Shown here: piece after piece, positions 34,411-48,890 of the stretch
Position numbering within the stretch: position 1 is the first letter of the stretch
How the letters are laid out: every line of letters starts with the position of its first letter
From: Bactericera cockerelli
Taxonomy: Eukaryota; Arthropoda; Insecta; Hemiptera; Triozidae
NCBI GenBank assembly: GCA_024516035.1
Contig: CM044961.1
Coordinates: 14,941,970-15,005,969 of the forward strand
Length of the DNA: 64,000 bases
Direction: 5' to 3'
Notes under the pieces: generated by a model
Databases searched by the model: none
The model's input: only the letters and a program-made list of their open reading frames with translations
What the model was told of the DNA's origin: nothing
Translations under genes and position numbers: made by a program

Positions 34411-36069
34411 TACAGGGTGTCCCACCAAACTTGGACACCTCAAATTACTCGGCCCCTGAAAGAGTTTTTGAAAAAATAAAAAAATCTAGGGTACATGTGC
34501 TAATTATGCGGTTTTAGTTGTGAATTTTTTTTTATACAGGGTGGTCCAAAAGTCAGAAATTGAGGTGTCAACTTTCGATTTTTAAATGGATCGACCTGAA
34601 TTTTATTTGATAATTTTACTTCTAAATGATTCTTGAGTACTTTTTTAAACAAAAATATTACATACAGGGTGGTTTTTTTTCGACCAATTTTTTTTCTAAA
34701 TCTTGAATAACTCAAGTTTGGTTAATTTTTTCGATAACAAGAAGAGAATGTGTTTGTGTAATGTTAACACGCACTTTCAATTGGCATCAAAAATTTTTAT
34801 ACAGGGTGGTTCACAAGTGAAATAATGACTTGATTTTTTTTAAAACCGAGTTTTTTTAATTTTTTATTTAGTATTAATAATTCTCGTCTAATTTTACACA
34901 TTTTTCGTTAGTCATATCGAAAAACAAAACTAAAGTGTTGTACAGGGTGAGACATAATTTTTTTGTAACACCCTGTATATGGGCAGTCAAAGAGACGCAA
35001 AATTAAATATAAAGACTAAATATGCAAGAAAAACTTTGATTTTTAATTAAACTAAAAAGTTATGGTGTTTTAACTAATATTGTCGCATGGACCACCCTGT
35101 AGATATTTTCTTAAACCATCATATGGGTAGTCGAAACTGTCTAAAATTCAACGAGGAGTCCAAATCTGAAAGAAAAAAAATGAATTCAAAAAGCCATGCT
35201 TAATTTTGTGTCTACACCTACCTACTTTTTATTTCAAGTTTTAAAATCATTCAGTGTGGACACCAAATTGAAAATGGCTTCAAATTCGTGTTTTTTACTT
35301 GTTTTTCCCACATGATTCGAAGTGTTCGTTGAATTTTATACAACTTAGAGTACCTACATGATAGTTTAAGAAAATATCTACAGGGTGGTCCATGCGACAA
35401 TATTAGTTAAAACACCATAACTTTTTAGTTTAATTAAAAATCAAAGTTTTTCTTGCATATTTAGTCTTTATATTTAATTTTGCGTCTCTTTGACTGCCCA
35501 TATACAGGGTGTTACAAAAAAATTATGTCTCACCCTGTACAACACTTTAGTTTTGTTTTTCGATATGACTAACGAAAAATGTGTAAAATTAGACGAGAAT
35601 TATTAATACTAAATAAAAAATAAAAAAAACTCGGTTTTAAAAAAAATCAAGTCATTATTTCACTTGTGAACCACCCTGTATAAAAATTTTTGATGCCAAT
35701 TGAAAGTGCGTGTTAACATTACACAAACACATTCTCTTCTTGTTATCGAAAAAATTAACCAAACTTGAGTTATTCAAGATTTAGAAAAAAAATTGGTCGA
35801 AAAAAAAACCACCCTGTATGTAATATTTTTGTTTAAAAAAGTACTCAAGAATCATTTAGAAGTAAAATTATCAAATAAAATTCAGGTCGATCCATTTAAA
35901 AATCGAAAGTTGACACCTCAATTTCTGACTTTTGGACCACCCTGTATAAAAAAAAATTCACAACTAAAACCGCATAATTAGCACATGTACCCTAGATTTT
36001 TTTATTTTTCAAAAACTCTTTCAGGGGCCGAGTAATTTGAGGTGTCCAAGTTTGGTGGGACACCCTGTA
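34411..36069. mobile_element. 1.66-kb hairpin element with TACAGGGTG termini
   Basis: TACAGGGTGTCCCACCAAAC at 34411 is mirrored by the inverse ending at 36069. The two arms (about 34411-35125 and 35365-36069) are near-identical inverted copies, with a diverged 240-bp turn. Within each arm TACAGGGTG or its inverse recurs about every 125-140 bp (near 34411, 34538, 34664, 34799, 34942, 34970 and 35091), so the arm itself looks like a chain of related modules. TA at both ends allows a TA target duplication (Tc1/mariner-like), but this is uncertain. The mirrored 62-71 codon frames are not genes. Confidence 0.85.
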
Positions 36070-36907
36070 TACACAAATACGTTTAACATTCATGCTGGTA
36101 GCCGACCACTCGAATTCAGTGATTTGATGATAACTGCCCTATTAGATGTAACAACTCTGTTGATAATGTTGATATAACTAAAAGAAGCACAATAATTGTA
36201 AAAGCAAAACTCACAAAAAAACACTTGACATCAACAAAACTATTCTCAGTGAAACTTACGTGTGGTATAAATTGCACTCGAGCAAATTCTGTGTTAACTG
36301 TTTTAGTGCTGAAAGTTTCCAAAGAGGAATTTCAAATGTAAGTTAAAGTCAGACTCAAAGCTGCTCCACTCGTACGTAATGTTAATAAATTATGCAGAAG
36401 GGTTAAAGAAACTGTAGAGAAACACAAGGGACGTGTGGCCAGAAAGGGCTGAGCAAGAGTTGAGAGACAAAGACTGATGGAGAGAAAGGGAAATAAGAAA
36501 GAGTCTGTTTATTCTAGAAGAATATAAACTAAAGAGTCCCTTTGCTCAGACTTTGAAATAGAGGAAGAACGTGCGAGAGAGAGAGAAAGAAGGAGGGATG
36601 AAATAAATGAGAAGCTGAGCTCAAATTTCAAAAGCAGTGCATGGAAAGACAAAGAAAAATGTGAAAAAGGGTTTTAAAATGATGGTGGAATTTTGATTAA
36701 CTTTTTAACTCTGGATGGTAAAAAACTCTTTTAAAGCCGACGTTAACGTTTCAAATAACAACAGTTCCCGTAAAATCTCTGAATTTTAGCAATTAGCAAT
36801 GACCAGCTAGGTCACAAGATTTGGTGAGTAACCACAAAATACAAACTCTGATGATAACCTAGGCTTTGTGAGATTAATTTGTATGTTTAAAAAGAAAAGA
36901 AAAAAAA
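36070..36907. other. No gene; purine-rich segment
   Basis: GA-rich sequence occupies about 36400-36660. The rest is AT-rich with nothing recognised. Confidence 0.5.
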
Positions 36908-37170
36908 TGAGTGTTTCACAGCCTTTTTTATTTCGTAGTCATGAAACAGGAGCTACTGTAGACGCTTGTGGTCTATGTTGTAGCTTGCCCATCCCGTAGT
37001 ATGCCTCCCCTCTGATGGGCGAGAAGTGACACAATACTTCCGATTTCGGTGCTGGAACAACACGAGCGCACCGGAAGGTATCCCTTACAAACAACTGTAA
37101 GCAAACTAAGAATACAATTTTTTGTCGGCACGGGGATCGAACTCGGCATATGCCGCATGGCAAGAGGATA
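36908..37170 (-). mobile_element. SINE family C, minus strand
   Basis: Matches 22300-22560: TGAGTGTTTCACAGCC, GGAGCTACTGTAGACGCTTG, TCTGATGGGCGAGAAGTGAC, GCACCGGAAGGTATCCCTTA. A minus-strand B box (GAGTTCGATCCCCG) lies at 37133-37146. The tRNA-like head would extend to about 37170. Confidence 0.7.
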
Positions 37171-39830
37171 TTCCGCATTTCATGAAAGAGGTTAAATCAC
37201 TTAATGATCTTCGTCTAAAGACTAAGCAGTTGTTAATCCATCTGTTATTAAAATATTGCTTGAATACAAAAGCAGCTCCAAGAATTAATATTCAAAGTTT
37301 AATACAGTAGAACTTGAAAATAAATTCAAATTTTGGTTGTGGAGAAATAAAATCTTTGAACATTTTTTAAAAAGGATCAACTCAGAAGTGAGTAAAGCGC
37401 AAGTATTGAAGATTTACTGAAAACAGGAGATTATAGGAAAAGTGTAGAGAAAAGCAGTGTAATAATGTTAGCAAAATATAGAGGTACAGGAGAAAGAGGC
37501 GAAGGATTAAATGACACAGTGAGAAAGAGAGAAAGAGAGAGAAGGATGAAGTGAAGCAGACACAAAAAGAAAAAGAGAGGTACATAGATATAGAACTAGC
37601 TTTGAAGAGGAAAAAAGAGGAAAGTAAGGAGACAGAAAGATAAAGAGCTAAGAAAATAGATCCGAAAAAGGGAGAGAAGGAAAAAATACTTAACGAGAGA
37701 AGGGGAAGACAAAGGGAGAAGAGAGAGAAAGATGACAGAGGAGATAGAAAGTGAGAGCAAGGGAAAATGAGAGAAGAGAGAGGGTGGAAATAGGAAAGTA
37801 CAGAGATGAAGGGGAAATATAGGGGGTAGAAAGAGAGAGGGATGGAGAATAGGAGGAGAAGAGAGGAGAGAGACGATGCATGGAAAGTCAATGATAAAGA
37901 TATTAGAACTTGAGTGTATTAAGGAAGAGTAGTTTGTCATGGAGAATAACAAAGAAGATGAGAAATAGCAATTGATAATGGAAATTGCCAAGGTATAAAA
38001 ACGTACCAAGCCATCTGTATAAAGTGGATAATACTTTTTCTAGTGGATATACTAAACTTTCTTTTTTTAGTACCCATACTATTTTTCTCAACGTGTCCAG
38101 GAATATTTAATATAAATTATATATATTTTTAAACCCAAAGCAGATAATAAATAGTGAAATTAATTTTAATGAACAAAAGATCATGCAAATGGACTCAATG
38201 GTCATTAAGCCCAGACAAGTGTACGCTGTACTGCATAAATCATGCTAGAAACTGGTTAACTCAAGTCAACAAGGAATAAATTAAAAATATAATGAGAAAG
38301 GACAAAGCAAAGAAACAAAAGTTGGGATGTTATTTGAACAATAGGCCTAAAAATCCGGGAATGAAAGCGAGGAGTCGGAAAAAGAAGGAGTGTAGAAGGC
38401 AATGTAAAAGAAGCACGAGTCTGGTAAAAATAATAGGGGAAGGAGAATGAAGTAAAATAAAGAAGAGGTGAGAAAGAGTTGTAAAATGAGATAAAAATAT
38501 TGAGATTTTTTTTTAATGATAGTAAAATAGTTCATATAGAAAAGAGTATTTATTACAAGGGGAAAAAAATAGAAAATTAGTGCCATTAGGCGAGACGAAA
38601 TAGTGTTAATGTAAGAGAGAAGAGAATAAAAAACAAAGCAGAAAGTAGAAAAGAGAAAACAAAATGAGGCGGAATTAAATAGAGAAACAGATTCAAAAGA
38701 AGAGATAGAAAGGCGAGAAAGAGATATAAAGAGAGAGAAAAATGGGAGAAAGACGGAGAAGGAGATACAAAGAGAGAGGGGGAAGTACATGATAAACTGA
38801 TGGCAACCAACTAGAAGCTGTAGAAATGAAAACAAATGAGCTTGTACATGAAAGTGTAATGCTGGACTATAATGTGGTACGGGGTCGGCTGCAAAACTGG
38901 GCACTGTGCAGTGTGTACCTACTTAACTGTTCTCTCATGAATTACTTTCAAATATTGACTACCTATCAGCAATGTTTTATATAATTATAAAATAATGAAA
39001 ACTGTCTTTTCATTAATGCTATTTAGTGATGTTATGCCTTTTTTTTAATTTTTAAATTAATTTATATTACAGTCACAGGAGTATATTAGTAACTATTAGA
39101 AAAGTAAATTACATTAGAAATTCCTAAACAAAGATTTTCTTTTGTTTAATGTAAACAATTTCTTTTGTTTACACAATTCAAAGATGTTTTTCGCCGAGAA
39201 CAAGTTTTTTTCTAACCCTGTAGTTTGCCTATTTCCCATCATACATTTAAACATGTTACTGTATATCTCGTCGCTATCCATGTACATTGAACATGAGGGC
39301 CATTTGTTACATGGGAAAATATAAAGCTGTGTCCAGTGACAATGTGCATGAGGGAGGGACAGACAGTGAGAGGCAAGGGAGATTCAGGGAGAGGGAAACA
39401 GTAAAGGGAAGAGGCAGGGATGAATATGAAAAGTGGGGAAAAAAGGAAGGAGGTAGCCAAATACGAAAAAATTGTGAGATAGAAATAAAAAAGGAGGAAG
39501 AGATAAGAAGGAGTGTGAGAACAGAAATAGTTAAAGTGATGAATGAGAAAAAGAGATGAATAACTGGATGAAATAGAGGTACAGTTGGACGTAAAGTTGA
39601 ACTAATGGGAACTGTACAGACAAAAAGAAAAAGCTATGAAGAATTAAGTGAAGTAGGGATTGAAAAATAAGGGAAAAAAAAAGATGAGCACAGGGAAAAA
39701 TAAGAGAGAAACGATAAGAAAGGACTTGGAGTTGCAGCCAGACAGAAAAGAGAAACTGAGACATGAGATGAAATTGAGTGAAAAACAATTGGATTTTTAT
39801 GTCTTTCTTTTTCTCCTTTCTTCATTTTTT
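37171..39830 (+). repeat. Purine-rich tracts on the + strand
   Basis: GA-rich tracts occupy about 37480-37900, 38280-38800 and 39340-39800, separated by AT-rich DNA. The long minus-strand frames (up to 185 codons) are Ser/Leu/Phe-rich and uninformative, as expected of pyrimidine-rich DNA. No gene is recognised. Confidence 0.7.
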
Positions 39831-41396
39831 CTTTAGGGTCCATTTTGTTTCATGTTGTTTTTATTTTCTACTAGGTCAAAGTGGGAGAGTAATTGACTCT
39901 CCATGTCTGTCCTATGAACTATGAATGATATCTTCACATTTTTTTGGCTAGAGAAATGAACAAAAATCATAATAATGTAATATGCCATACATATTAGATT
40001 TGTATTGTTTCAACCAGGGTACTTCACTTCAGAATAAATACTTACTAATATGTTATACTATACATATATACTATGTAATTTATTTTTATACCAGTTTAAC
40101 CTTTTATGAAATTATGCAATAAAATTTAACTGATATGAAATTTGACACTTTTGATTGAAGTAAACAAAAGATAACTAAATTATTCTGTTCTTTCAATTGA
40201 AGTGGTGTTTTTGCCAGTTTATGTGATTTTTTTGTAAATTAGTTGATTTTTTCTGAAGATCTTACCTACTTTGTGTGTGTTTTTTTTTTTTTTTTTTGTA
40301 AATTGGGTGATTTATGTAAATAAAAAATCACCTTGTAATATTTACGACATTACATCGATTCTTCTGTTTACACTTCTACAGATACCTTTTTGTGACCAAA
40401 TTAAATACGTAATATACCTACCTAGATGAAGAGAGAATAAACAAAATAATCCCACATATACCAAAAGGACCGAAGGCTTTTTAATTTCACGAAATTAAAA
40501 ACAATGAGGGTGCTCAGAAGTTTCAGGGCTAAATTTTTTGGAATGAAGGACCCCAATGAAAATAAAAACTTTGAAATGAATTCGCCGTCTTTATCAAAAT
40601 TTAAATTTAAAATGTAAAAAAAGAAGAGAATTGATAAAAAGAAAGTTGAGATTTTTTGCCTCTGAGGGTTTTTGTAGTGTCATGGGAACGCAGTATATCT
40701 TCAACGGGAATGTCGTCTTTTATTTTCCAACTCTTGTGTTCTTTGTCTTTCATTCTTCTCTTCTTGGTTCCCCTCCATTTGATTTCATGTTTCCTTTGTG
40801 TTGGACTCATCTCTGTTTGTTCTGAGTGTTGTTTGTTTTCTTTCTGTTGTCTTACTTTTCATTTCCTAATTATTGACAACACAAGGGCTCTTCAGCACAA
40901 GAGGGGTTATTAGAACGTTTTGTTGTTCTTCCTTGATGAAATGTTTTGAGTGGTTTCTTTTTTTTTCATTATATATTTTAAAATTTACAACTTCACTTAG
41001 ATTTTTTTTTCGTTCTTTTTAAAACGTTATAATTTATGATAACAAACATGTTGGTGTATTCTGTAAAAGTTCCTATTGTTATTGCGCAATTATTCCCAAC
41101 TCACAGAAATCTGAGTTCGGCCAACAATGTGTCAATATTTTTGCAAATTGTTAAGAAAATTCTTTTGATTTGCAACTCAGGAACTATTTCACCACAAAGT
41201 TATTTTTTATCATCTAATATAGGGAACTAACCATGACCAAAATCACGACCGAAGAAATCCTCTTACTAGAATAATACTCAAACTAGAATCAGTGGAAGGG
41301 TAATACTATTTTATTAGGTATGCATTGAAATCTTTCCAAGAAATCTGAACGAAATATGAACAAGAATTTTGCAAAATAGCTTTATTGATAGCAAAC
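39831..41396. other. No gene recognised
   Basis: AT-rich, with a T run at about 40281-40298. No supported coding, RNA or mobile-element feature. Confidence 0.5.
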
Positions 41397-43401
<2,005 letters not shown>

Positions 43402-44145
43402 CTAGCCGATTGCCCGTGCTTTGCAACGGAACTAAATTTCAAATTTACTAAGGCATGGCCGTAGTGCTGGACAGCAATGCCTTTTTGAACTTTTTATAAT
43501 TTTTCTGGACAAAGCGATAATGGTTTTGGGGGGGTCAATTCTGAGACATTTTTCGCTATCTCTTACAGTTTTGGCTAAACAACACCGGACAAACAAACAT
43601 AGGTGAATTAATGTAGTAACTGGGGCTTTGAAGCCGAAAGACCTAAGTTTCCCAGTTACTGGGGTTTGACGAAGAAAAGGCCGCTGGTTCAATAACGCTA
43701 CTACAAAGGGGTGTATTAAAAGGTATTTAATAATATTAAATTTACACGGAAAGATAAAAGGAAGAAATAATCTACTACTACGAAATGAGATTGGATGGTC
43801 TTACCTTGAGTACTTGTACCAAGTACTTACGTACGCCTTTAGAAGTGGATCAAAGGGGGTAGATTGAGGAAGGAGCGAAGACGTACCCTGCCTGACCCCT
43901 GTTTGTTACAATCTGAACGAGGCATCGTCGTTCCCAATCTATCGTACCGAATTTCTGTCGCTTTCTTTGTAAGAACATATGATATGCCTATCATCTGATA
44001 TCGAAGTGTTATCTCTAACAGTTAGGGGCGTAGAGATCGATTGATATGCGCGGGGAAAGTTTGGAGGCAATTCAAACTGGAGTCACATGGCGTGAACAAT
44101 AGGTAGGTAGGTAGGTAGTCCTTTTTTCTGTTTTATATATAGAGA
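43402..44145 (-). mobile_element. Non-autonomous Helitron, 744 bp
   Basis: On the minus strand it starts TCTCTATATATAAAACAG and ends CGGCTAG, with a CCGTTGC-AAA-GCACGG hairpin (one bulged base) just before the end. It lies between A (43401) and T (44146), the usual Helitron target. It shares the AAGGCATGGCCGTAGTG module next to the 3' hairpin with the other copies. A (CCTA)n microsatellite lies near its 5' end (about 44100-44119 on the + strand as AGGT). No Rep/helicase is encoded; the 86-codon frame inside has no recognisable domain. Confidence 0.8.
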
Positions 44146-46003
44146 TTGATTTATTATTATTAGCCTCAGCAGCTTTTCATCTCTCCATTTTATACCTATG
44201 TTTTACTTCCGAGAAATTTCTAATATTAGAAATCGGAAGCTTTGTGTTTCTTGTAACACTTCTTACTTTTTTTATGTAGTGAAACTTATTTTTATTCAGT
44301 CTTATCTCGACAGTATAAACAAGTTATACCTAAATTACATTATATGAACTGTTTGCTTGGAAAATAAACTGTTTTTTCGGACCTACTACAAAGTGAAAGG
44401 TTGAACCACCTATGTTTTTGACGAGCGCTCCCCCACCGGCGCGGCTAGCTGAATGTTGTCTAGCCATGAAAGTTTTTCAATTTACCAAACAGCGCAAACC
44501 TTGCTGCAGATGTTCATACATCTTCTTGCTATAGGAGGATCTTCCTACTAGACGAGTGTAAGGCGATTTGTATTGTTTTACAATACAATACAAATTTCTA
44601 TTGTATTGTAACTCCATACTGCATGGATACGTTTTTATTTCATATTCAATAATACCTTAGGAAGCACATTCATTGTACAAGTAGCAAGTGTGAGTGCAAA
44701 TTATGCAGAGAATTATATTTTGAAACGCAAAAAAAAAAAATCCATAATGCAAAGTTACATGGAATGTGGTATTATTTCAATGATATTTTGTACTATGATA
44801 ATAGAAGCATCTATTATACCAGCATACGTACGTGATGATAATCCCTACACGCGCATAACACTCACGAATACCGTGATCCATCAATTTGTGTTATTTCTTT
44901 CAATTCAACAGTCAGTAAAATAAGTTTCTTTGCTCTATTGCATATTTTATTCAACCCAATTGCTAAATCACTAATTGACAGATTTAATCATGGACTTGAC
45001 CAAAAAAATACACAATCAAAGGGTGAAATATAGTTAATGGACCATCGATCCCATCATGTTCATGAATAATCAGTCAAGAGTATTTGTAAATGCGTACAAT
45101 CCTTTACCAAACCCTCTCAAATTTTATCCTTTCTCTATTCTTTAAAATCATTTCTTATGTTTACATTGTCTATATTAAATTTCCTTTTTCTCTTCTTCTT
45201 TCTTGTCTTTTCCTTTCCATATTCTTTATCATTTCCTTCAATAATATCATCTATCGTCTTAGATATACGAATCATCTTTCTCCGTCATTATCGTAATGTT
45301 TGTTTCACCTTCTTTCTATACTTATACTTATATATCTTTTTTATAGAAATTGCTGTCTATTTTTATAGATTTCTTTTTTTCTACTCTTTATTTTCCATTT
45401 TTCCCTCAACTATATCATCCATACATCTCTTTTGTCTTCTCTTCTATCAACCCACCCTCTCCTTCCTCTAATACCTAATCTCTTTATCCATCTTGTTCTC
45501 ATCTCCTGCTCTTCCTTCACTTTATCCTCCATTATGTCTGCCTCCCCCACAGTCATAGCCATGCATTATCTTCCAGGAGTGTACACAGCAATGCACTTAA
45601 ATCATTATGCTGGCTCATCATTCAGTTCACAGGAGTCTCTAAACTGGAGCCATAGAGGGTTCTTTAACAATGTGATTGGTATAGAATCATGAAGTCATAA
45701 GGGACTTTGCTTAAATTTTAGACAAATGTTTCCCATAATTCTGAGCTCTACAATTTATAAGGTAGGCAATAAATTACTGTCTCAGATAATTTAAAAATGT
45801 ATTTCTTGACATAGTCGAATGAACTTCAAAAAAAAAGTTATGTTGCATAAAAAAGTTTTAGATACTTTTGAGATTCATAATAATTATGTAACCTTGAAAT
45901 ACATCATTAAAGATTTCGGTTCTACCTGTGCTAAAGGGCTATCAAATAAACTCTTTTCACCCTAATAATTGAAAATTTGTTCGATAGTGTATAATATTCA
46001 CAA
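44146..46003. other. No gene; CT-rich tract and short AT palindromes
   Basis: A palindromic TTTACAATACAATACAAA region lies near 44575-44605, and a CT-rich tract at 45090-45540. A short frame after CCCCCACAG (about 45555-45690) has ordinary composition but no recognised family. Nothing else is supported. Confidence 0.45.
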
Positions 46004-46098
46004 CTAGCGGGTTACACCCGCCGCTTCGCCAGCCCATCAAACACACACAACGCACACACACACACCCACACATCCACACACACCCACACACCACACAC

Positions 46099-46129
<31 letters not shown>

Positions 46130-46225
46130 CCACACACACCACACACACATACCACACACACCACACACACACACACACACACACCACACACACCACACAC
46201 ACACACATACATGCACACCATATAA
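46004..46225 (-). mobile_element. Helitron 3' end followed by (CA)n
   Basis: CTAGCGGGTTACACCCGCCG at 46004 resembles the minus-strand 3' terminus of the Helitron at 7917. The interior then becomes (CA)n with CCA interruptions to about 46217. No TC-type 5' end was found beyond the microsatellite, so this is either truncated or diverged. Confidence 0.5.
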
Positions 46226-46599
46226 TTACAGGGACCGGAATTTCACGCAGCTACAGAGACCCGATTTTTTTTAATAGTTTGGTATTTCTTTTTACATAAA
46301 TGAAGACGTTGACTGTTTTCATTTAAAAAAATATATTTTTCAATTTTTTTTTTCAATTATTTTCCAACGAAATTAAGCATTTTCTAAAAATGTACTTTAA
46401 AAAATGTACTAACAGCGGACAGTATGGAATCAGTGTCTTTTTAGTACAAAGAGTGAAAAGGTCATTGCATGTTGCATACTCGTAGAGATGCCATGTTATA
46501 TATGAGTAGGTATTCATGTTTAGAATGAATCATTAAGCCGTGTTTATTTTCTATAACTAGACTAGAGTTTACATCAACTGTATGGTTATATCAGGATAG

Positions 46600-46700
46600 G
46601 ATTTTTACCCTCCATTTGCAGGAAACTCACAAACCAGATACTCAAAATAACCTCAACCAGCCTGAGTGAGGCCGGGAATAGCCAGCATCACGAGAATTTG
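46600..46700 (-). repeat. Fragment of SINE family D
   Basis: TTTACCCTCCATTTGCAGG then AACCTCAACCAGCCTGAGTG and GCCGGGAATAGCCAGCATCA match the family-D body. Head missing. Confidence 0.5.
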
Positions 46701-46794
46701 AATTTGAATGGTCACCAATCCAACTCCTTATCTCGCTGGATGTTGCTTAACTTCGGTTACAGAACGAGAACCGGTGCTACTAGGGTGTACCTTT

Positions 46795-47640
46795 GATCTT
46801 GCGAGATACTTATTTCGACTCGAGAATCAATCATGTAGCGCTCGCTAGGCTGATTTCTTTCTACCTCTGAAAGGCACCGCCAGGCGGGCCCGCTCAGGGG
46901 CGGCGATCAAAGTTGGCCGAAAAATGTGTTCGAAATTTAAAATTGATTTTCGATTCGTATTCTACGAAAAATTTAAAAGACTCCTCCAACTGTAGCGTGC
47001 GCCGTGCTATATTAAATGCTGTACTATTTTTCATGTTTGTTTAAAAATGTATAGAACTTCTCACTTTTACATCTTTCTACACTGTAATGACTAACCAAAC
47101 CCAACGTGAAAATAAATACGAAATTAAAATCAAAAAATTGAAATGTAAAACTATATCTAAACTTTTTAATCGTGGCTGGACATAGTCATTTTATTCCAAC
47201 TCACAACCCTCTACACAATTATTGGTGTTTCATATAGCTTTGTTGAGCGGGTGTTCCGCCCGAAAGCGGCGCCAGGCAGTTTCGACCTTACGGTAGGAGT
47301 TACAAAACTTTACCGGGAATCAAAAGTGTTTGTCTCGGCGGGCTTACACTTTTTTTTTACCTTTGAACGGCACCACCGGGAGGGCGGGGGTGCCGTTGCC
47401 GAAAATTATGTTCGAATTTTAAATTAACATTTGATTCGTATTCTACAAATAATTTAAAGTAATTTGCCAACTATTGGTTTATTTCTATCTTGCTCCGTTC
47501 GGCGTGCATACCGCCCGAAAGCGGCGCCAGGTAGATGGGGTCTTTCGTTAGGAGATACAAAAAAAATAATCCTGGAATCAAAAGTGTTCGTCTCGGCGGG
47601 CTGACACTTTTCCACCTTTGAACTGAGTTGCATACGGCTT
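46795..47640 (+). repeat. GC-richer repeat family J, three diverged copies
   Basis: Copies at about 46795-46980, 47245-47465 and 47490-47640 share GTTCCGCCCGAAAGCGGCGC-like, CCTTACGGTAGGAG, AATCAAAAGTGTTTGTCTCG and TTCGATTCGTATTCTACGAA motifs. Minus-strand members occur at 60960-61240 and 63100-63690. Function and class unknown. The 47280-47310 segment preserves the empty site of the MITE at 63208. Confidence 0.65.
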
Positions 47641-48654
47641 TAGGCTTAAGTATGGTCTGTTGAATACATAAGATAATAAAGAATAATTATCCAAAAGCAT
47701 AATCAAATTAAATACAATATGCTGCCACAGTAAGTTTGCTAGCTTTCAACTAGCAATAAATAGTCTGGTACCTACCAACTTGATATGGACGAATTTCAAT
47801 ACATCGCTGAGGCCGCTTACATACGAGTATTTTAATAACATGGTAGGATTATTATTCTATGTCGTACCGGGTACCGGGGCTACCCTAGGGCTTCGTTGTG
47901 TTCGCGCACTTGGGTCTAGGATATAGGGTGTTCCGTTGTGATACCCTACTTAGGCAGAATGAAAGTTGTCACTCCCGATCGTACTCACCCAGCCCTAGCA
48001 GAGTCGGGAATTCGCTATAGTCAATATTAACATACTGAAACACATTAATTATGGCCTGGGTAAAACCACTACTAAATGTGAAAATTATTATTCGTACTGA
48101 TATTTCTGATTATCCCAGATGAGTTTAGTGTACACTATCTACTGAACCCAGTCCCATTATTAAAGTGCGAGAAGTCTTAGCATCATAATCATGCATGAGA
48201 AATGTTGCACATCTACAAAAAAATACTATTTCCACAACTTCGAATTTCCAGAAAAAGAAAAATAATAATTTCACCTAATGTAGGTCTACAGAGTATGTGA
48301 CCCACTTGGAGAACCGAAAATAAATGGAATATAACTAGAACAAAACAGAAAGGACTCTAGTCCATTGAACCAAAACCGGAATTTTCAACACATCATAATC
48401 TTGTAGACCTTTGTTAGCAATAGGTAATGAGAACACAGATACCCTTGAAGTTAAAACTCAAACTGGTTTCTAGTTTCTATGTCAGATAAGAACTGTGAAT
48501 TTCTTCTTGAGAATAACCGAAATTCGGATTAAAACCAGTTGCATAATTTAAACGCGGTGTTTACACTGACCTTACTTACTGCATTATAATAGACAGTAGT
48601 TAATAATGTCCATTACGAACTTTTGACTTATCCACAAGTGAAAAATTGTCAATC
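47641..48654. other. No gene recognised
   Basis: AT-rich DNA with a locally GC-richer part near 47860-48010 that resembles no repeat I can assign. Confidence 0.4.
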
Positions 48655-48890
48655 GTCCGCTAGTAGTCAAGTGGTTAACGCGCTGGTCTAGTAATCCAGG
48701 TTGCTTAGGGATCCGTTGGATCGAATCCCACCCAGTGTATGAATTTTTCCTCATTTGAGTTTGTGACCACATAATAATAAGGTTCTGAGGTTAGGTGGTA
48801 GAAAATGCTGTGAGCATTAACCTCGCCTGGTTAGCTTTTTAGCTAACCCGTGATTAGCTTCCACAAAAGAGTATTATTATTATTATTATC
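48655..48890 (+). mobile_element. tRNA-headed SINE, family B
   Basis: A-box-like TCAAGTGGTTAACGCGC, B-box-like GTTGGATCGAATCCCAC, body with GAGTTTGTGACCACATAATA and AGCATTAACCTCGCC, tail of (ATT)n at 48869-48889. It aligns along its length with 5566-5793. Confidence 0.8.

Noticed and set aside
37382..38904. Long Ser/Leu/Phe-rich minus frames resembling membrane proteins
   Set aside because: Purine-rich + strand gives hydrophobic-looking translations; no start context, no family resemblance.
45957..46221. CVCVVCVVC-rich minus frames
   Set aside because: Translation of the (CA)n microsatellite.
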